NCBI GenBank assembly: GCA_027488855.1
Contig: JAIYAV010000335.1
Location: 1-52,234 of the forward strand
Direction: 5' to 3'
DNA from: Saprospiraceae bacterium
GTDB taxonomy: Bacteria; Bacteroidota; Bacteroidia; Chitinophagales; Saprospiraceae
DNA: 52,234 nt
Numbering within the stretch: position 1 is the first letter of the stretch; each line of letters opens with the position of its first letter. Both the position numbers and the translations under genes were made by a program. The notes under the pieces are model-generated. The model saw nothing but the letters and a program-made list of their open reading frames with translations. It made no database searches and was not told the DNA's origin. Below are positions 8,538-17,991 of the stretch, one piece after another.

Positions 8538-10157
8538 ATGAAACACCAAAACATCAATACTACCTTACTGAACGAAGGCATTTCCATGTCTTTTAAAGCA
8601 GCCATAGATCGGTATGATCTGGGACATTTTCCTGATTACATTCTGGAAAAATACGCGGATGAATTGGTTTACGTGTTTGAAAATGAGGTATCTACTTCCA
8701 GTTTGGAAATGGATACCACCTTTATGGCCGAACCTTACTACGGCGCTATTTTCCTAAAAAACCTGCATGCTGAGGAGTACATCATTCAGGAAGAAACCGA
8801 TTATGGCCCACTGATCATCGTGCAGGGCGATATTGAGGCAAAGAACATCTTTGTGAGCGGTGGGGATTGCTACTTCAGGGGCAATGTGAAGGTGGCTCAA
8901 ACCTTAGTAGCGGGCGTGTACAACCACGGTGAACTGACCATAAACGGGCAAATAGAAGCCGATTTGATCCTGTCTTTTGATCACTCGTTTACCTATGCCC
9001 CTGCGCACATAAAAAGGGGCATCGTGGTGGGCTTACAGCCATCGTTTGAACATCCCGAGTTTCAAGTCTACCATTTCCGCGATGTCTTGGAGAAAAAGTA
9101 CTACCTACCCGGCGAAGAGATGCTCGCTACAGACCGGGCAATAAAGGCGATGAGAAATGGGCAGACTTTATTAAAAAACACGCCCTTGTTGACCCCCTTA
9201 GAACGGCAAATTCTCAAAGCCAGTCAATCCAATACAGCAAAAGCAAACCTGTGCGGAATGGGGCTGAAAGACATTCCCAAAGCCTTGTTTGAACTAGCCG
9301 AGTTAAAAGCACTTGATTTATCCTGTAATTACCTTGATCGCCTTCCTGCGGAGTTTTTAGGGTTTAAACACTTGACCAAAATCAACCTTTTTGATTGTGA
9401 ATTTGAGGTATTCCCGGAGGTATTGCTACAAATGCCGAGCCTTCAGGACATCAATTTGGGAAAAAATGCCCTGACTCATTTGCCTGATGATTTGGCGAAA
9501 CTGTCTGGCTTGAAAAAAATAGGGCTACACAAATGCCATTTAAACGAATTTCCAGCGCAGTTTTACCACCTGGCCAAGCTGGAAGAAATAGACATTTCGT
9601 ATCAGGAAGAACAACCCGCTTTGACCATCAAGCAGTCTTTGCCTGCCTTAAAAACCCTGCACCTCAATGCTAATTTTGGTGCTAGCATCCAGGCCGTTTT
9701 ACCAAATTTACAGGACCTGAGCATGCGGAATTGCTCGTTAAAAGAATTTCCTGAATCGATTCTCAGCAGTAAAAAATTAAAAAAATTAGACCTCAGTTTC
9801 AACCGGAACCTGCTTGATTTTCCGGCAGAAATAGAAAATCTCCAACAGCTGCGGGAGTTTCGTTTTACCATGACCGACTACAAACCCGCCAACTTTGAGC
9901 AATTGAACAAGCTGCCAAAACTGTACAAATTATGGATTCAGTTGCCATTTAACCCGCCCTCCTGGTTTTTGGATATTCTACAATTAGAGCACTGGACCGA
10001 ATTGTTCATCGAAGGGAAGCTCGACAATCCGGCGATTTGGAGAGAAATCCTGAAACGAAAACAGCTCACTAAATTGGCAAAAGTCAGCCAATTTGGCGAG
10101 GAAGTTCTGAACATTGAACAGGGCCGAAAGAAGTTGAAAGTTTCTCCAGATGCTTGA
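8538..10157 (+). CDS. leucine-rich repeat protein with N-terminal polymer-forming-like domain
   Basis: From the ATG at 8538 the product has 539 residues. An in-frame ATG at 8487 and another at 8586 are also possible. I prefer 8538 because conserved-looking sequence begins after it and an A-rich stretch precedes it. Residues of about 80-170 ([20 protein letters not shown], then [13 protein letters not shown]) have the short-strand pattern of a bactofilin-like beta-helix. Residues of about 230-480 are leucine-rich repeats of the bacterial LPxxL type ([35 protein letters not shown]). There is no signal peptide, so it is probably cytosolic. Its partner is unknown. Its 3' end abuts a gmd remnant on the other strand. 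Confidence 0.8.
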   Translation: MKHQNINTTLLNEGISMSFKAAIDRYDLGHFPDYILEKYADELVYVFENEVSTSSLEMDTTFMAEPYYGAIFLKNLHAEEYIIQEETDYGPLIIVQGDIEAKNIFVSGGDCYFRGNVKVAQTLVAGVYNHGELTINGQIEADLILSFDHSFTYAPAHIKRGIVVGLQPSFEHPEFQVYHFRDVLEKKYYLPGEEMLATDRAIKAMRNGQTLLKNTPLLTPLERQILKASQSNTAKANLCGMGLKDIPKALFELAELKALDLSCNYLDRLPAEFLGFKHLTKINLFDCEFEVFPEVLLQMPSLQDINLGKNALTHLPDDLAKLSGLKKIGLHKCHLNEFPAQFYHLAKLEEIDISYQEEQPALTIKQSLPALKTLHLNANFGASIQAVLPNLQDLSMRNCSLKEFPESILSSKKLKKLDLSFNRNLLDFPAEIENLQQLREFRFTMTDYKPANFEQLNKLPKLYKLWIQLPFNPPSWFLDILQLEHWTELFIEGKLDNPAIWREILKRKQLTKLAKVSQFGEEVLNIEQGRKKLKVSPDA

Positions 10158-10256
10158 TTTTAATCCCATGTACTTCGTACCCTTTTGCCAACAACTCACT
10201 GAGATAGGCACCATCCTGGCCGGTCACCCCGGTGATCAAGGCTCTTTTTTAGGCAT
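10158..10256 (-). pseudogene. gmd: remnant of GDP-mannose 4,6-dehydratase gene (5' end only)
   Basis: Read on the minus strand, ATG at 10256 gives MPKK. After a missing base in an A-run the sequence reads [18 protein letters not shown], then [10 protein letters not shown], which is the Rossmann-fold N-terminus of GDP-mannose 4,6-dehydratase. The run has six A; a seventh would join the frames as MPKKRALITG. Similarity stops after about 32 codons, where the stop of the leucine-rich-repeat gene lies. Gmd makes the precursor of GDP-fucose and related sugars, so this is a decayed piece of nucleotide-sugar machinery beside the polysaccharide locus. Confidence 0.75.
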
Positions 10257-10453
10257 TTTTATGTGATTTATTTTATTTACACAAAATTTCAGGTTTAAGC
10301 GTATTTGTTGGGATTCTTTGAATATTTTTCAAAAAAAACCAGTAAAAAAACCTTATATTTATCTTTAGACAAGTTCTTAGACTTTGTGGGTAAAGTGGCA
10401 CGAATGAGTGCCTCGCCAAGATTGGTGTTTTTATTGTTAAATTTACAGTTCAC

Positions 10454-11185
10454 ATGAGAAAATTGATCCAAAAAATACTCAGGAAGAATGGCTTTCAAAT
10501 CAGCCAATTTCCTGACGAAGATTCAGCAATACGCATGAAAATGATGGAGCACTTTAATATCGATACTTTGTTGGATATTGGTGCCAATACCGGGCAATAC
10601 GCTTTCAAGATGAGGACGGTAGGATACCAGAATAAAATCATCTCATTTGAACCGTTAAAAAGTGCTTTCGAGGGTTTAAAAATGGCCGCTTTTAATGACC
10701 ACAATTGGCTGACAAACAATTACGCTTTGGGCGACGAAGACACCACCAGCACCATCAATATTGCCAATAATTCTTACAGTAGCTCGATTTTAAATATGCT
10801 GCCCGCGCACCTCAGCAGCGCTCCAGAATCCAAATATGTTGCAACAGAGGAAATAGAAATTAAAAAAATCGACTCGATCTTCAGTACTTTTTGTACCAAG
10901 GAAGAAAGTGTGATGATGAAAATTGATACCCAGGGGTATGAAAAAAACGTATTGGAGGGTGCAACTGAATCTTTGGATAAAATTAAAATCATTCAACTGG
11001 AAATGTCCATTGCTCCACTGTATGAAAATGAAATGACCTACCTTGAAATGATTGAATACCTCGACAACAAGGGCTATCAGTTGTTCAATTTGGAGAATGG
11101 GTTTACAGATGCCACTACGGGGCAATTGCGGCAAATGGATGGGATATTTGTTCAAAAACACATTTTGCAACCTGCACATTCATAA
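10454..11185 (+). CDS. FkbM family methyltransferase
   Basis: A 243-residue SAM-dependent methyltransferase with motif I DIGANTGQY (41-49), the acidic ribose-binding SFEPLKSAF (Glu66), and the family signature MKIDTQGYEKNVLEGA (155-170). FkbM enzymes O-methylate sugars or polyketides. Here it converges on the exopolysaccharide locus, so sugar methylation of that polymer is the likely role (inference). The stop codon TAA coincides with the first bases of the palindrome that separates it from the convergent beta-helix gene. The 296 bases upstream hold the gmd remnant and an AT-rich stretch with a possible weak -7 box TATCTTTA at 10360. Confidence 0.88.
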   Translation: MRKLIQKILRKNGFQISQFPDEDSAIRMKMMEHFNIDTLLDIGANTGQYAFKMRTVGYQNKIISFEPLKSAFEGLKMAAFNDHNWLTNNYALGDEDTTSTINIANNSYSSSILNMLPAHLSSAPESKYVATEEIEIKKIDSIFSTFCTKEESVMMKIDTQGYEKNVLEGATESLDKIKIIQLEMSIAPLYENEMTYLEMIEYLDNKGYQLFNLENGFTDATTGQLRQMDGIFVQKHILQPAHS

Positions 11186-11460
11186 ACATGAGTCATCCCG
11201 AATTTTTGAAAAGCCAAAATCGGGCATAAACCTAATCGCGGAGCGATTGAATTTAGAATAGCCCCGGTCGTCCGGGGTAAATAATTGGGTCAAATTGGCG
11301 GCAACCACGGCAGTGGTTGAACTCAATTGAGCTAAAAGTTCAACCGCATCCGCGGTTGCGAAACCTTTTGCTACCAAAATGACCCCGGACGACCGGGGCT
11401 ATTCTAAATTCAACCGCATCCGCGGTTTGTTATCCCAAAAATTCGGGATGATTCATGTTT
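11184..11460. repeat. nested palindromic element A between convergent genes
   Basis: The outer arms, 11184-11208 and 11436-11460, match at 24 of 25 positions. The middle arms, 11247-11278 and 11382-11413, are perfectly complementary over 32 bases and contain CCCCGGTCGTCCGGGG. The inner hairpins are AACCACGGCAGTGGTT and CAACCGCATCCGCGGTTG. The outer arms contain or supply the TAA stop codons of both flanking convergent genes. It probably folds into a large cruciform or RNA hairpin that ends transcription from both sides. Confidence 0.85.
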
Positions 11461-14400
11461 AATAGCTAGAGGTGATCACCATAAAAGGCAGAACCTTTTT
11501 CCGTTGACTGTCCGCATGAACCAGGTAATAATTTCCAGAGGTCACATCTGCTGGAAGTTCCCAATTCAGCTTATTCCAACCAGAAACGGTTTGTTCCACT
11601 ATCGTTTTAATGACCCGACCCAATTGATCAACGATGGTAAAAGTGACCGTGGGTTGATCCGTGTAAATTTTGATGCTCAGGGTGCTTTGTCCTTTGCTCA
11701 AAACAGTGGGATAAAGCATCCAGGAGCCATCCGAATCGCAAGCAACTCGTTCTTGAAGTACTTCGCTGCAGGTGAATTTTTTATCCAGGTTTACCGTTTT
11801 TAAACGGTAATAAGTGGTTGCTACCAGTGGGCTATCGATGTACTCAAAGGTTTGGAAGCCGTAATATTCTTCCTTGTTGACGATTGCGAATAGCTCAAAG
11901 TTGGTTCCATCCTCGCTTTTTTCCAATTCAAAATGGCTCAAATTTTCATCTACCACCGAGCCCCAATTCAACGCAATTTTACATTCATTCACCTGGGTTC
12001 GAAAGTTGCTGTTTGCTGTCGATGCCCTCTTTTCTAAGCTCGAAAGAGACTGAGGTTTTTTTAACAAAACAATGGATTCAAAAGGCCTCAAAACCAGTGC
12101 ACCAGCATGCGCTCTTTTTTCAAGATCAAGATAGTTTGCCCCCAATTGGATGGTTTTGTTGACCATGGATGGATTGTATTCAAAGCGGATGTAATCATCT
12201 GGATTGGTCATACTGACGCTACTGGTTTCCAACAGCTGTACATTGTCCAGCCAATAAGAAAAATTCTCACTGGCTGCCTGAAACATGATGCATGCCGCAG
12301 TTTTTGAGGCCGGAAAGGAAAAAAGCACTTCGTATTCTGACCTTGTAGGGGTAATTCTGATGGTTTTGATCGTTGACAAGGCTTTCCAGGGGGAGTTAAT
12401 TTGCCGCAAAAAGACCTCGATATGGGTTTCTACTTGCCCGATTGCGCTGAAGCGGAGGAGGTACTGTTTGGTTTTTGTAATTGCACCGAATTCAAGTGCG
12501 AGCAGGCCTGAGGTTGCGCCGGTAATTTTCATTGCTTTTTGATCCAGTGCGTTGGTCCAGGTCGTACGGCATTCCCCGTCAGCAGACCAACAGTATACAT
12601 TGCTCGGGCTTGATTCAAAGTTACCATTGGCGTATTTATTTGCATTTTCGTCCAATGATACCACAGTATAAGGTTTTATGCTTAGCGGACTCCCGCCAGC
12701 TTCCTGGTTTTGACCCGTTACCATTTGCGGGCTTTTCACGTCGTAGAATGTTTTCTTCCGCTTGCCTTGGTAGTTGTCATATTCGGAAATGATGGCCAAA
12801 TCATCATCAAACGGACGAGCATAATAATTTCCTGAAAAATTGCCAAGGTTCATGAAATCATTGTCCAAAGACTTATAAGAAGCAGCGACTTGTTCCTGCT
12901 TTTTGGAAAAAAACTGGTTGTCGGTCACCGTTAAATCCGAAACTGGGCCAGCCAAATGGTCGTGAACGGACAAAAGCTGAATGCCATTGTTGAATAGCAA
13001 ATTGTTTTGAATTTGGATGCTTCTGGAATTGTGAATGAATATTCCATTGTTCTTACAATTGGCAACCGTGTTGTCAAAAATTGCTACATTGGTCGTATTG
13101 TCATCCAGGTAGATCCCTTCGGCTGGAAAAAAGTTGAGCTCGTTGGTACCTTCTGGGGCAGCTAAACCATTGATCACGATATTGCCGACAATGCTTCGTT
13201 TGAAAAAAGGAATGTCTTTGCCCCCAGTCCAGGTATAAATTCCAGCGCCATCGTCCAGGATGGTACAAGATGTATCGATGAAATTGTTTTTGACGAGGTT
13301 GGAGTCACCAAAAAAACGTATTCCTACATACCCGGTATTGATGATGGTATTGTTTTGCGCCACCATACCTTTGGCATAGTTGACGATGCCATAAGCTTGA
13401 CCAACAATCATGCCGGGATGAATTCCAGAATTGCGGATGCTGTTGTTTTTTACAATGGCATACGGGTTATTGTAATTCAGGTTAACCGCTTTGCTATTCG
13501 AGAAGTTGATGCTGCAATTTTCCAGTACAAAATTGGAACGCCCCGACAATTGAATGGCGTCAATTCCGGAATACAAAATCTGGGAATTTGTAATTTTTAA
13601 ATTTTGCAGGTTTGACCAATCACAAAATACACCATATTGGTTGGCACCTTTGATGGTTAAATTGTCAATCACCAGGTTGTTAGCTCTGGGTTCAATCAAG
13701 ACATCCAGCGTTCCGACTTGTACCTTGAAACTGGACACCTTGCTGTTGCCCAAAAAAAACATAGAGCTTTCTGGTAGAAGAATTGTAATACCACTCACCG
13801 AATTGATCCAGGGTTTTTAAGTGATTTTGTACAAAATAACCATACCCATCCATCAAACCATTGGGAATCTCTGTCCCAAAGTTGATTTGTTTTTGGGAGT
13901 GGAAACTTATTTTCACCTTGTCGATCGTATACCTGGTGCTCCGAACCACCAAGTCTGCATTGCTCCAATTGGTGGCAGAAGTAAGTTGTTCATCCACAAT
14001 AAAGTTAGCTCCATGAGATTCAAAATTCAGGTAGCCTTTATTGCCTGCACTGGCATTGGGATATCGGCCCATGGCATGATTGATCCCGTTGATGACGACC
14101 AAATTTACCGCTGACTGGTTGATTAAAAAAGGACTTTCGTAGATTCCTCCTCCAACGGATTTCCAGTTCGAAACGGTAGTAAATCCGCTGATCACTGGCC
14201 GTTCGCCCTGGCCATAAGCCCCTAAAACGATGGGCGACAGGGGAGATCCTGACTTGGATGCCTGAATGGATCCAAAAAACACTTCCCCCCGCTTGAACAG
14301 AATGGAATCTCCGGGTTGAAGCGCTCCAAAAAAAGCATTTAATTTAGCGGTGGTTTGCCAGGGCGTTTGTGGATTCTTCGCCAATAAAGGGCTTCTGGAA

Positions 14401-14495
14401 TCGTTGCCACGGGTGGTAGAAAAATAATAAGTAGTTGCTAGGCACTGCCACGGACACCATAGCAGTAGCAATGAAGAAAGGGTGAACTGTCTCAT
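11459..14495 (-). CDS. right-handed beta-helix protein with T9SS sorting domain, frameshifted
   Basis: Two overlapping frames make one protein of about 1,010 residues. The 5' part (14495 to about 13755) carries a signal peptide (residues 1-20) and the start of a parallel beta-helix. The 3' part continues the helix (LKNNSIRNSGIH-like rungs), then has a carbohydrate-binding-like beta-sandwich, an FN3-like segment and a T9SS C-terminal domain (FTIVDQLGRVIKTIVEQ). The frames meet at a run of eight T on the coding strand (A-run 13752-13759). Seven T would give LYVFLGNSKVSS and restore the frame. This could be a real slippage mutation, phase variation or a sequencing error. Beta-helix proteins in such loci are often polysaccharide lyases or epimerases, but no catalytic residues were identified. 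Confidence 0.8.
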
Positions 14496-14638
14496 AAATC
14501 GGCTTGTTTGTTCTTGTTACTCGGGACAGAAACGAGCAAGGCCGACCTTTAGTATTTAGTCTATTTTTTTAACTAATAGACAATCAGTGATTTATGTAAT
14601 TTTCAATATCGACTAAACCAATACTTCAACTTTTTCAA

Positions 14639-15382
14639 CTATCTAGAATGGAGTTTAACCCTCTTTATTTTTTCTTTTAGCATGTAGCCAATGAAGACAG
14701 GGCCGTAAAATAAGTATCGTTTCCACAAGCGTTTGGGCTCGCTAATTAGGCGTCCTAACCATTCTAGTCCCAGATTGATCCATACCTGACCAGGTCGATT
14801 GACGGTGCCCGCATAAAAGTCAAAAACCGCGCCAATACAGCAGGTTAACCTTGTTTCCAAGACGGAATGAAATGCGTGAGCCCATTTTTCTTGCTTGGGT
14901 GCGGTCATTCCGATGAACAAAACCTCGGGTTGAAAAGCATTTACCATTTTTACCATCATTTCGTTGTCGGCTGTTGAGAATGAAGCTTTATATGGGGGTG
15001 AAAAAAAACCAGCTTCGATGGAAGGATATTCTTTGGTGAGGCGACTTTGAATTTTTTTTAAAATTTCTGCCGATGAACCCAAGTAGAAGCATTTTCCTGC
15101 TTTTTGGTTCAGGTACTCCAAGAGGTGTTGGTGCACATCCGCTCCTGCAATCTTCCGGATGTGTTTGCCTGTCAGAAACTGCGTGGAAGCGGTGATGGCT
15201 ACCCCGTCTGGAAGCAGAATTTCGGCATCCAATAAGGCGCGTTTAAACCCTGCATCTTTTTCGGCAATGCAGTAAGAATATTGATTGATGGTATCGATCA
15301 GTAGTTTTTCACTTGAGTCTAGCTCTTGCAGCGCACCTGTAAAGAGCTTATATTCCAGGAAAGGGGTGAGGGTGTAGGTCAT
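14639..15382 (-). CDS. WecG/TagA/CpsF family glycosyltransferase
   Basis: A 247-residue member of glycosyltransferase family 26. The family marks are LPDGVAI (Asp59), RKIAGADV (76-83), GMTAPKQEKWA (158-168) and GAVFDFYAGTVNRP (184-197), plus a basic C-terminal amphipathic tail for membrane attachment. Family members transfer an N-acetylmannosamine-type sugar from UDP to a lipid-linked acceptor on the cytoplasmic face. It lies in the minus-strand polysaccharide locus between palindrome B and the beta-helix gene. The 143 bases to the beta-helix start hold a short AT-rich inverted repeat (TCTATT/AATAGA). Confidence 0.88.
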   Translation of the reverse strand: MTYTLTPFLEYKLFTGALQELDSSEKLLIDTINQYSYCIAEKDAGFKRALLDAEILLPDGVAITASTQFLTGKHIRKIAGADVHQHLLEYLNQKAGKCFYLGSSAEILKKIQSRLTKEYPSIEAGFFSPPYKASFSTADNEMMVKMVNAFQPEVLFIGMTAPKQEKWAHAFHSVLETRLTCCIGAVFDFYAGTVNRPGQVWINLGLEWLGRLISEPKRLWKRYLFYGPVFIGYMLKEKIKRVKLHSR

Positions 15383-15395
15383 GAATCTTTTTTTT

Positions 15396-15605
15396 AACAG
15401 TTCGTTATCCCGAATTTTAATGCCCTAACCGCGGCAGCGGTTTAATCTTGCATAGCCGCGGTCGTCCGCAGACTTGAGGGTTTTTGGAGGCTTAGCAACC
15501 GCGGTAGCGGTTGAATTTTGTCTCAATTTGTTCAACCGCTGCCGCGGTTGTGAAACATTCCCCTAACCATTTTACCGCGGACGACCGCAGCTATGCAAGA
15601 TTGAA
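15396..15605. repeat. nested palindromic element B
   Basis: The main arms at about 15442-15470 and 15575-15603 share CTTGCATAGC and CGGTCGTCCGC in inverted order with few mismatches. The inner hairpins are CAACCGCGGTAGCGGTTGAA (15496-15515) and TTCAACCGCTGCCGCGGTTG (15531-15550). The design, the GGTCGTCCG core, the AACCGC hairpins and a TATCCCGAATTTTA segment at its left edge are shared with element A, so both belong to one family. Its right end abuts the stop codon of the neighbouring glycosyltransferase. Confidence 0.8.
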
Positions 15606-16811
15606 TCACTCCGTGATTTTGATGGCTTTTTTTAACTGAAATTTGGAATGACGAACTGTTACCGCCGTATAAATGGATTCAAGGGTTTTAAAATTAACTG
15701 CGGGCGTGTAATACTTTTCATAGCTTGCTCTTGCCCTTAGTGCGTATTGCGTTTGTTCTCTTTCGGACTTAGCTTTCCAGTCCTTTAGTTTTTGGGCCAA
15801 ATCGACACTGTTTCCCGCTTCAAAGTGCAAACCATTGTAATGGTCTTCAACCATGCTTGACATGGCACCTATATTGCTGGCAATAACCGGTGTACCCGTT
15901 GAAAATGCCTCAAGTATGGTCAGGGGCATTCCTTCAAAACAAGTGGAAGGAAAGACCAAAGCAGTACAACGCCTCAATTCTTCAGATACCCTATCCGGGC
16001 GTAAAGGGCCATTAAATTGTATGTTTGGATAAATATCTGCATGCGCTTGGACCAATTGTTCCATCGGCCCGTATCCATAAATCTTTAGCTCCTGGCCCGT
16101 TTCGGAAAAGGCCTTTAACAGGACGTCTAGGCCTTTTTCAGTCGACAATCGGCCGATAAAAACAAAATGATTTTTTCTTTTGATTCGTTCATCAAAGAGC
16201 AGGTCTGCAATTGAATTCCCCTTGATGACCAGTTTGTTTTCGGGAATCCCCAGCGGAGACTGTAGAAAAATGTTCTTCATAAATCCGGAAAAAACCAGGT
16301 AGCGATCGACCTTTTGCCAGGTCATTAATTTTTTGTGCAGAAAAACGGTAAAAGCCAGGTAGAAGGATTGAAGGGTGGAGCTTCTATAAACTCCTTTGCT
16401 CACTGCTATCCAGGGAAATGGCTGCTTCAAACTTTCCAGATGAATGTTTCCTCGATAAAATAGCGTCGCGGAAGGGCAAATGAGCCGGAAGTTGTGCAGG
16501 GACAATACGATGGGAACTTTTAGGTATTGGCAGGCAACTACCACCGCCGGAGATGCGGCAAAATGCCAATTGTGCAGGTGTACTACATCCGGTTGGAAGC
16601 TGCGTATTTTACGGATGGTTTTGATGAAAGAAAAAACGTTGAATGGCGAAATCAGCAAAGTCAAAAACGCACTCAGAGGCTGGTGCGGATTTTGAAAACT
16701 CAACAGTTCTACCTCCAATCCAGCCTCCTTCAACAAGGCCATTTCCGCAATAATCACGGCATCTTCGCCGCCCTTATCGCGGTAAAAGGTATGAACAATC
16801 AGGGTTTTCAT
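15606..16811 (-). CDS. GT4 family glycosyltransferase
   Basis: A 401-residue GT-B-fold enzyme. The N-terminal half binds the acceptor (VHTFYRDKGGEDAV, DVVHLHNWHF). The C-terminal half has GRLSTEKG (220-227) and the E-x7-E motif FEGMPLTILEA (Glu293, Glu301), which contacts the nucleotide sugar. It should add one sugar to the lipid-linked repeat unit in the cytoplasm; donor and linkage cannot be read. Its last codons run into the edge of palindrome B. It lies 41 bases after the next GT4 gene, in the same transcription direction. Confidence 0.88.
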   Translation of the reverse strand: MKTLIVHTFYRDKGGEDAVIIAEMALLKEAGLEVELLSFQNPHQPLSAFLTLLISPFNVFSFIKTIRKIRSFQPDVVHLHNWHFAASPAVVVACQYLKVPIVLSLHNFRLICPSATLFYRGNIHLESLKQPFPWIAVSKGVYRSSTLQSFYLAFTVFLHKKLMTWQKVDRYLVFSGFMKNIFLQSPLGIPENKLVIKGNSIADLLFDERIKRKNHFVFIGRLSTEKGLDVLLKAFSETGQELKIYGYGPMEQLVQAHADIYPNIQFNGPLRPDRVSEELRRCTALVFPSTCFEGMPLTILEAFSTGTPVIASNIGAMSSMVEDHYNGLHFEAGNSVDLAQKLKDWKAKSEREQTQYALRARASYEKYYTPAVNFKTLESIYTAVTVRHSKFQLKKAIKITE

Positions 16812-16852
16812 GACTGGGGTTTGTTATAAGAAGCTGTTTGAATGGCTAAAAA

Positions 16853-17989
16853 TCAACGAATGGCGTGGAGGATCCCGGTTTTAAAGTTCTCCACCATGTT
16901 TTCAACGGTATACTTTTTTGCACTGTGCTTGCAATATTCCCACATCAGTTGGTACAGTTCGCTCCGCAATAAGTCTATGACCGCAGTGGCATATTCGGCT
17001 ACGGTATTGCCAACCACCAGTCCATTTTTACCCTGCTCCAGGTATTCGATTTCGGGGCTGTGAAATTCATAATCGGTTGTGACCATTGGTGTTTCCAGCG
17101 CGAAGGAGTCCAATACACCCAATCCAACCAGTCCGGGCATGAGAAACAGGGCAGAAATTTTGAAGTATTTAACTCGATCCTTCCCGAATTTTGGGCCTAA
17201 GTAGTGGATCCACTCGAATTGCTCCGCTGCGGCAATGACTTTGGGGGCATCGATACCCGAGCCAATGAAAATCAGGTGAAAATCAGGGATTTCGGCTTTG
17301 ATTTGTATACAGCTGGCCAATAAAAAATCGATGCGTTTTTCCGGGTACATGCCTCCACAAAATATCCCGACCTGATTGCCCTCGATGCCGAGTTCAGCTT
17401 TTAGTTCGGCTGCTTCAGCCGCACTGATTTTGGCGTATTGTTCCACCAGCAAATTCGTATTGATTGCATTTTGAACTGCGGTGATTTGCTTTTCGGGATA
17501 ACCTAAATCAGCTAGGTTATTTTTCACTCCTGCGGTATAGGCAAACCACCAATCACAGTGTTTGACCAGCAAGTTTTTCAGCTTGTTGCCCCAGCTCTTG
17601 GGCGCATCTTGCAGGTTGCGACCATGCCCCCAAAACCCCAGTTTTAAGTTTGAAAAATGTCGGCGGGTCATCAAAAGGTAATTCAAAATCAATCGATTGG
17701 CCGATTCTACGATGATTAAGTCCTGGTGTTTTATGGCGTGGATACAGGGCTGCCAGAGGAGGTTGAGGCGGCCTAGTTTGATGGTTTTATTGGGGATGTA
17801 TTGGCTCCATTCCAGGTCAATTTCGTCATTTTTAAGTCCCTCCTCATTTTTAAGTCCTTCCTCGTTTTTTTGTTTGCCATAAATCAAACTCAGCTCTACA
17901 TCTTCTTCCGCTAAGGCTTTTCTGAGCAGCTCAAAAAACTCCTGTCGGTATTGTACCAATGACTTCTGAATGATCAACACTTTTTTCAT
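16853..17989 (-). CDS. GT4 family glycosyltransferase
   Basis: I chose the ATG at 17989 (MKKVLIIQKSLVQYRQEFF), not the longer reading frame, because it begins the first beta strand and sits two bases after the asparagine synthetase stop. That gives 378 residues. The GT-B features are FCGGMYPEKRIDFLL and a degenerate acceptor region. The usual E-x7-E position reads DSFALETP, so the first glutamate is replaced by Asp. Residues 42-53 contain a perfect 6-residue duplication (NEEGLK twice) that looks like a recent slippage in a surface loop. Its role is sugar addition in repeat-unit assembly, with unknown donor. Confidence 0.85.
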   Translation of the reverse strand: MKKVLIIQKSLVQYRQEFFELLRKALAEEDVELSLIYGKQKNEEGLKNEEGLKNDEIDLEWSQYIPNKTIKLGRLNLLWQPCIHAIKHQDLIIVESANRLILNYLLMTRRHFSNLKLGFWGHGRNLQDAPKSWGNKLKNLLVKHCDWWFAYTAGVKNNLADLGYPEKQITAVQNAINTNLLVEQYAKISAAEAAELKAELGIEGNQVGIFCGGMYPEKRIDFLLASCIQIKAEIPDFHLIFIGSGIDAPKVIAAAEQFEWIHYLGPKFGKDRVKYFKISALFLMPGLVGLGVLDSFALETPMVTTDYEFHSPEIEYLEQGKNGLVVGNTVAEYATAVIDLLRSELYQLMWEYCKHSAKKYTVENMVENFKTGILHAIR

Positions 17990-17991
17990 GC

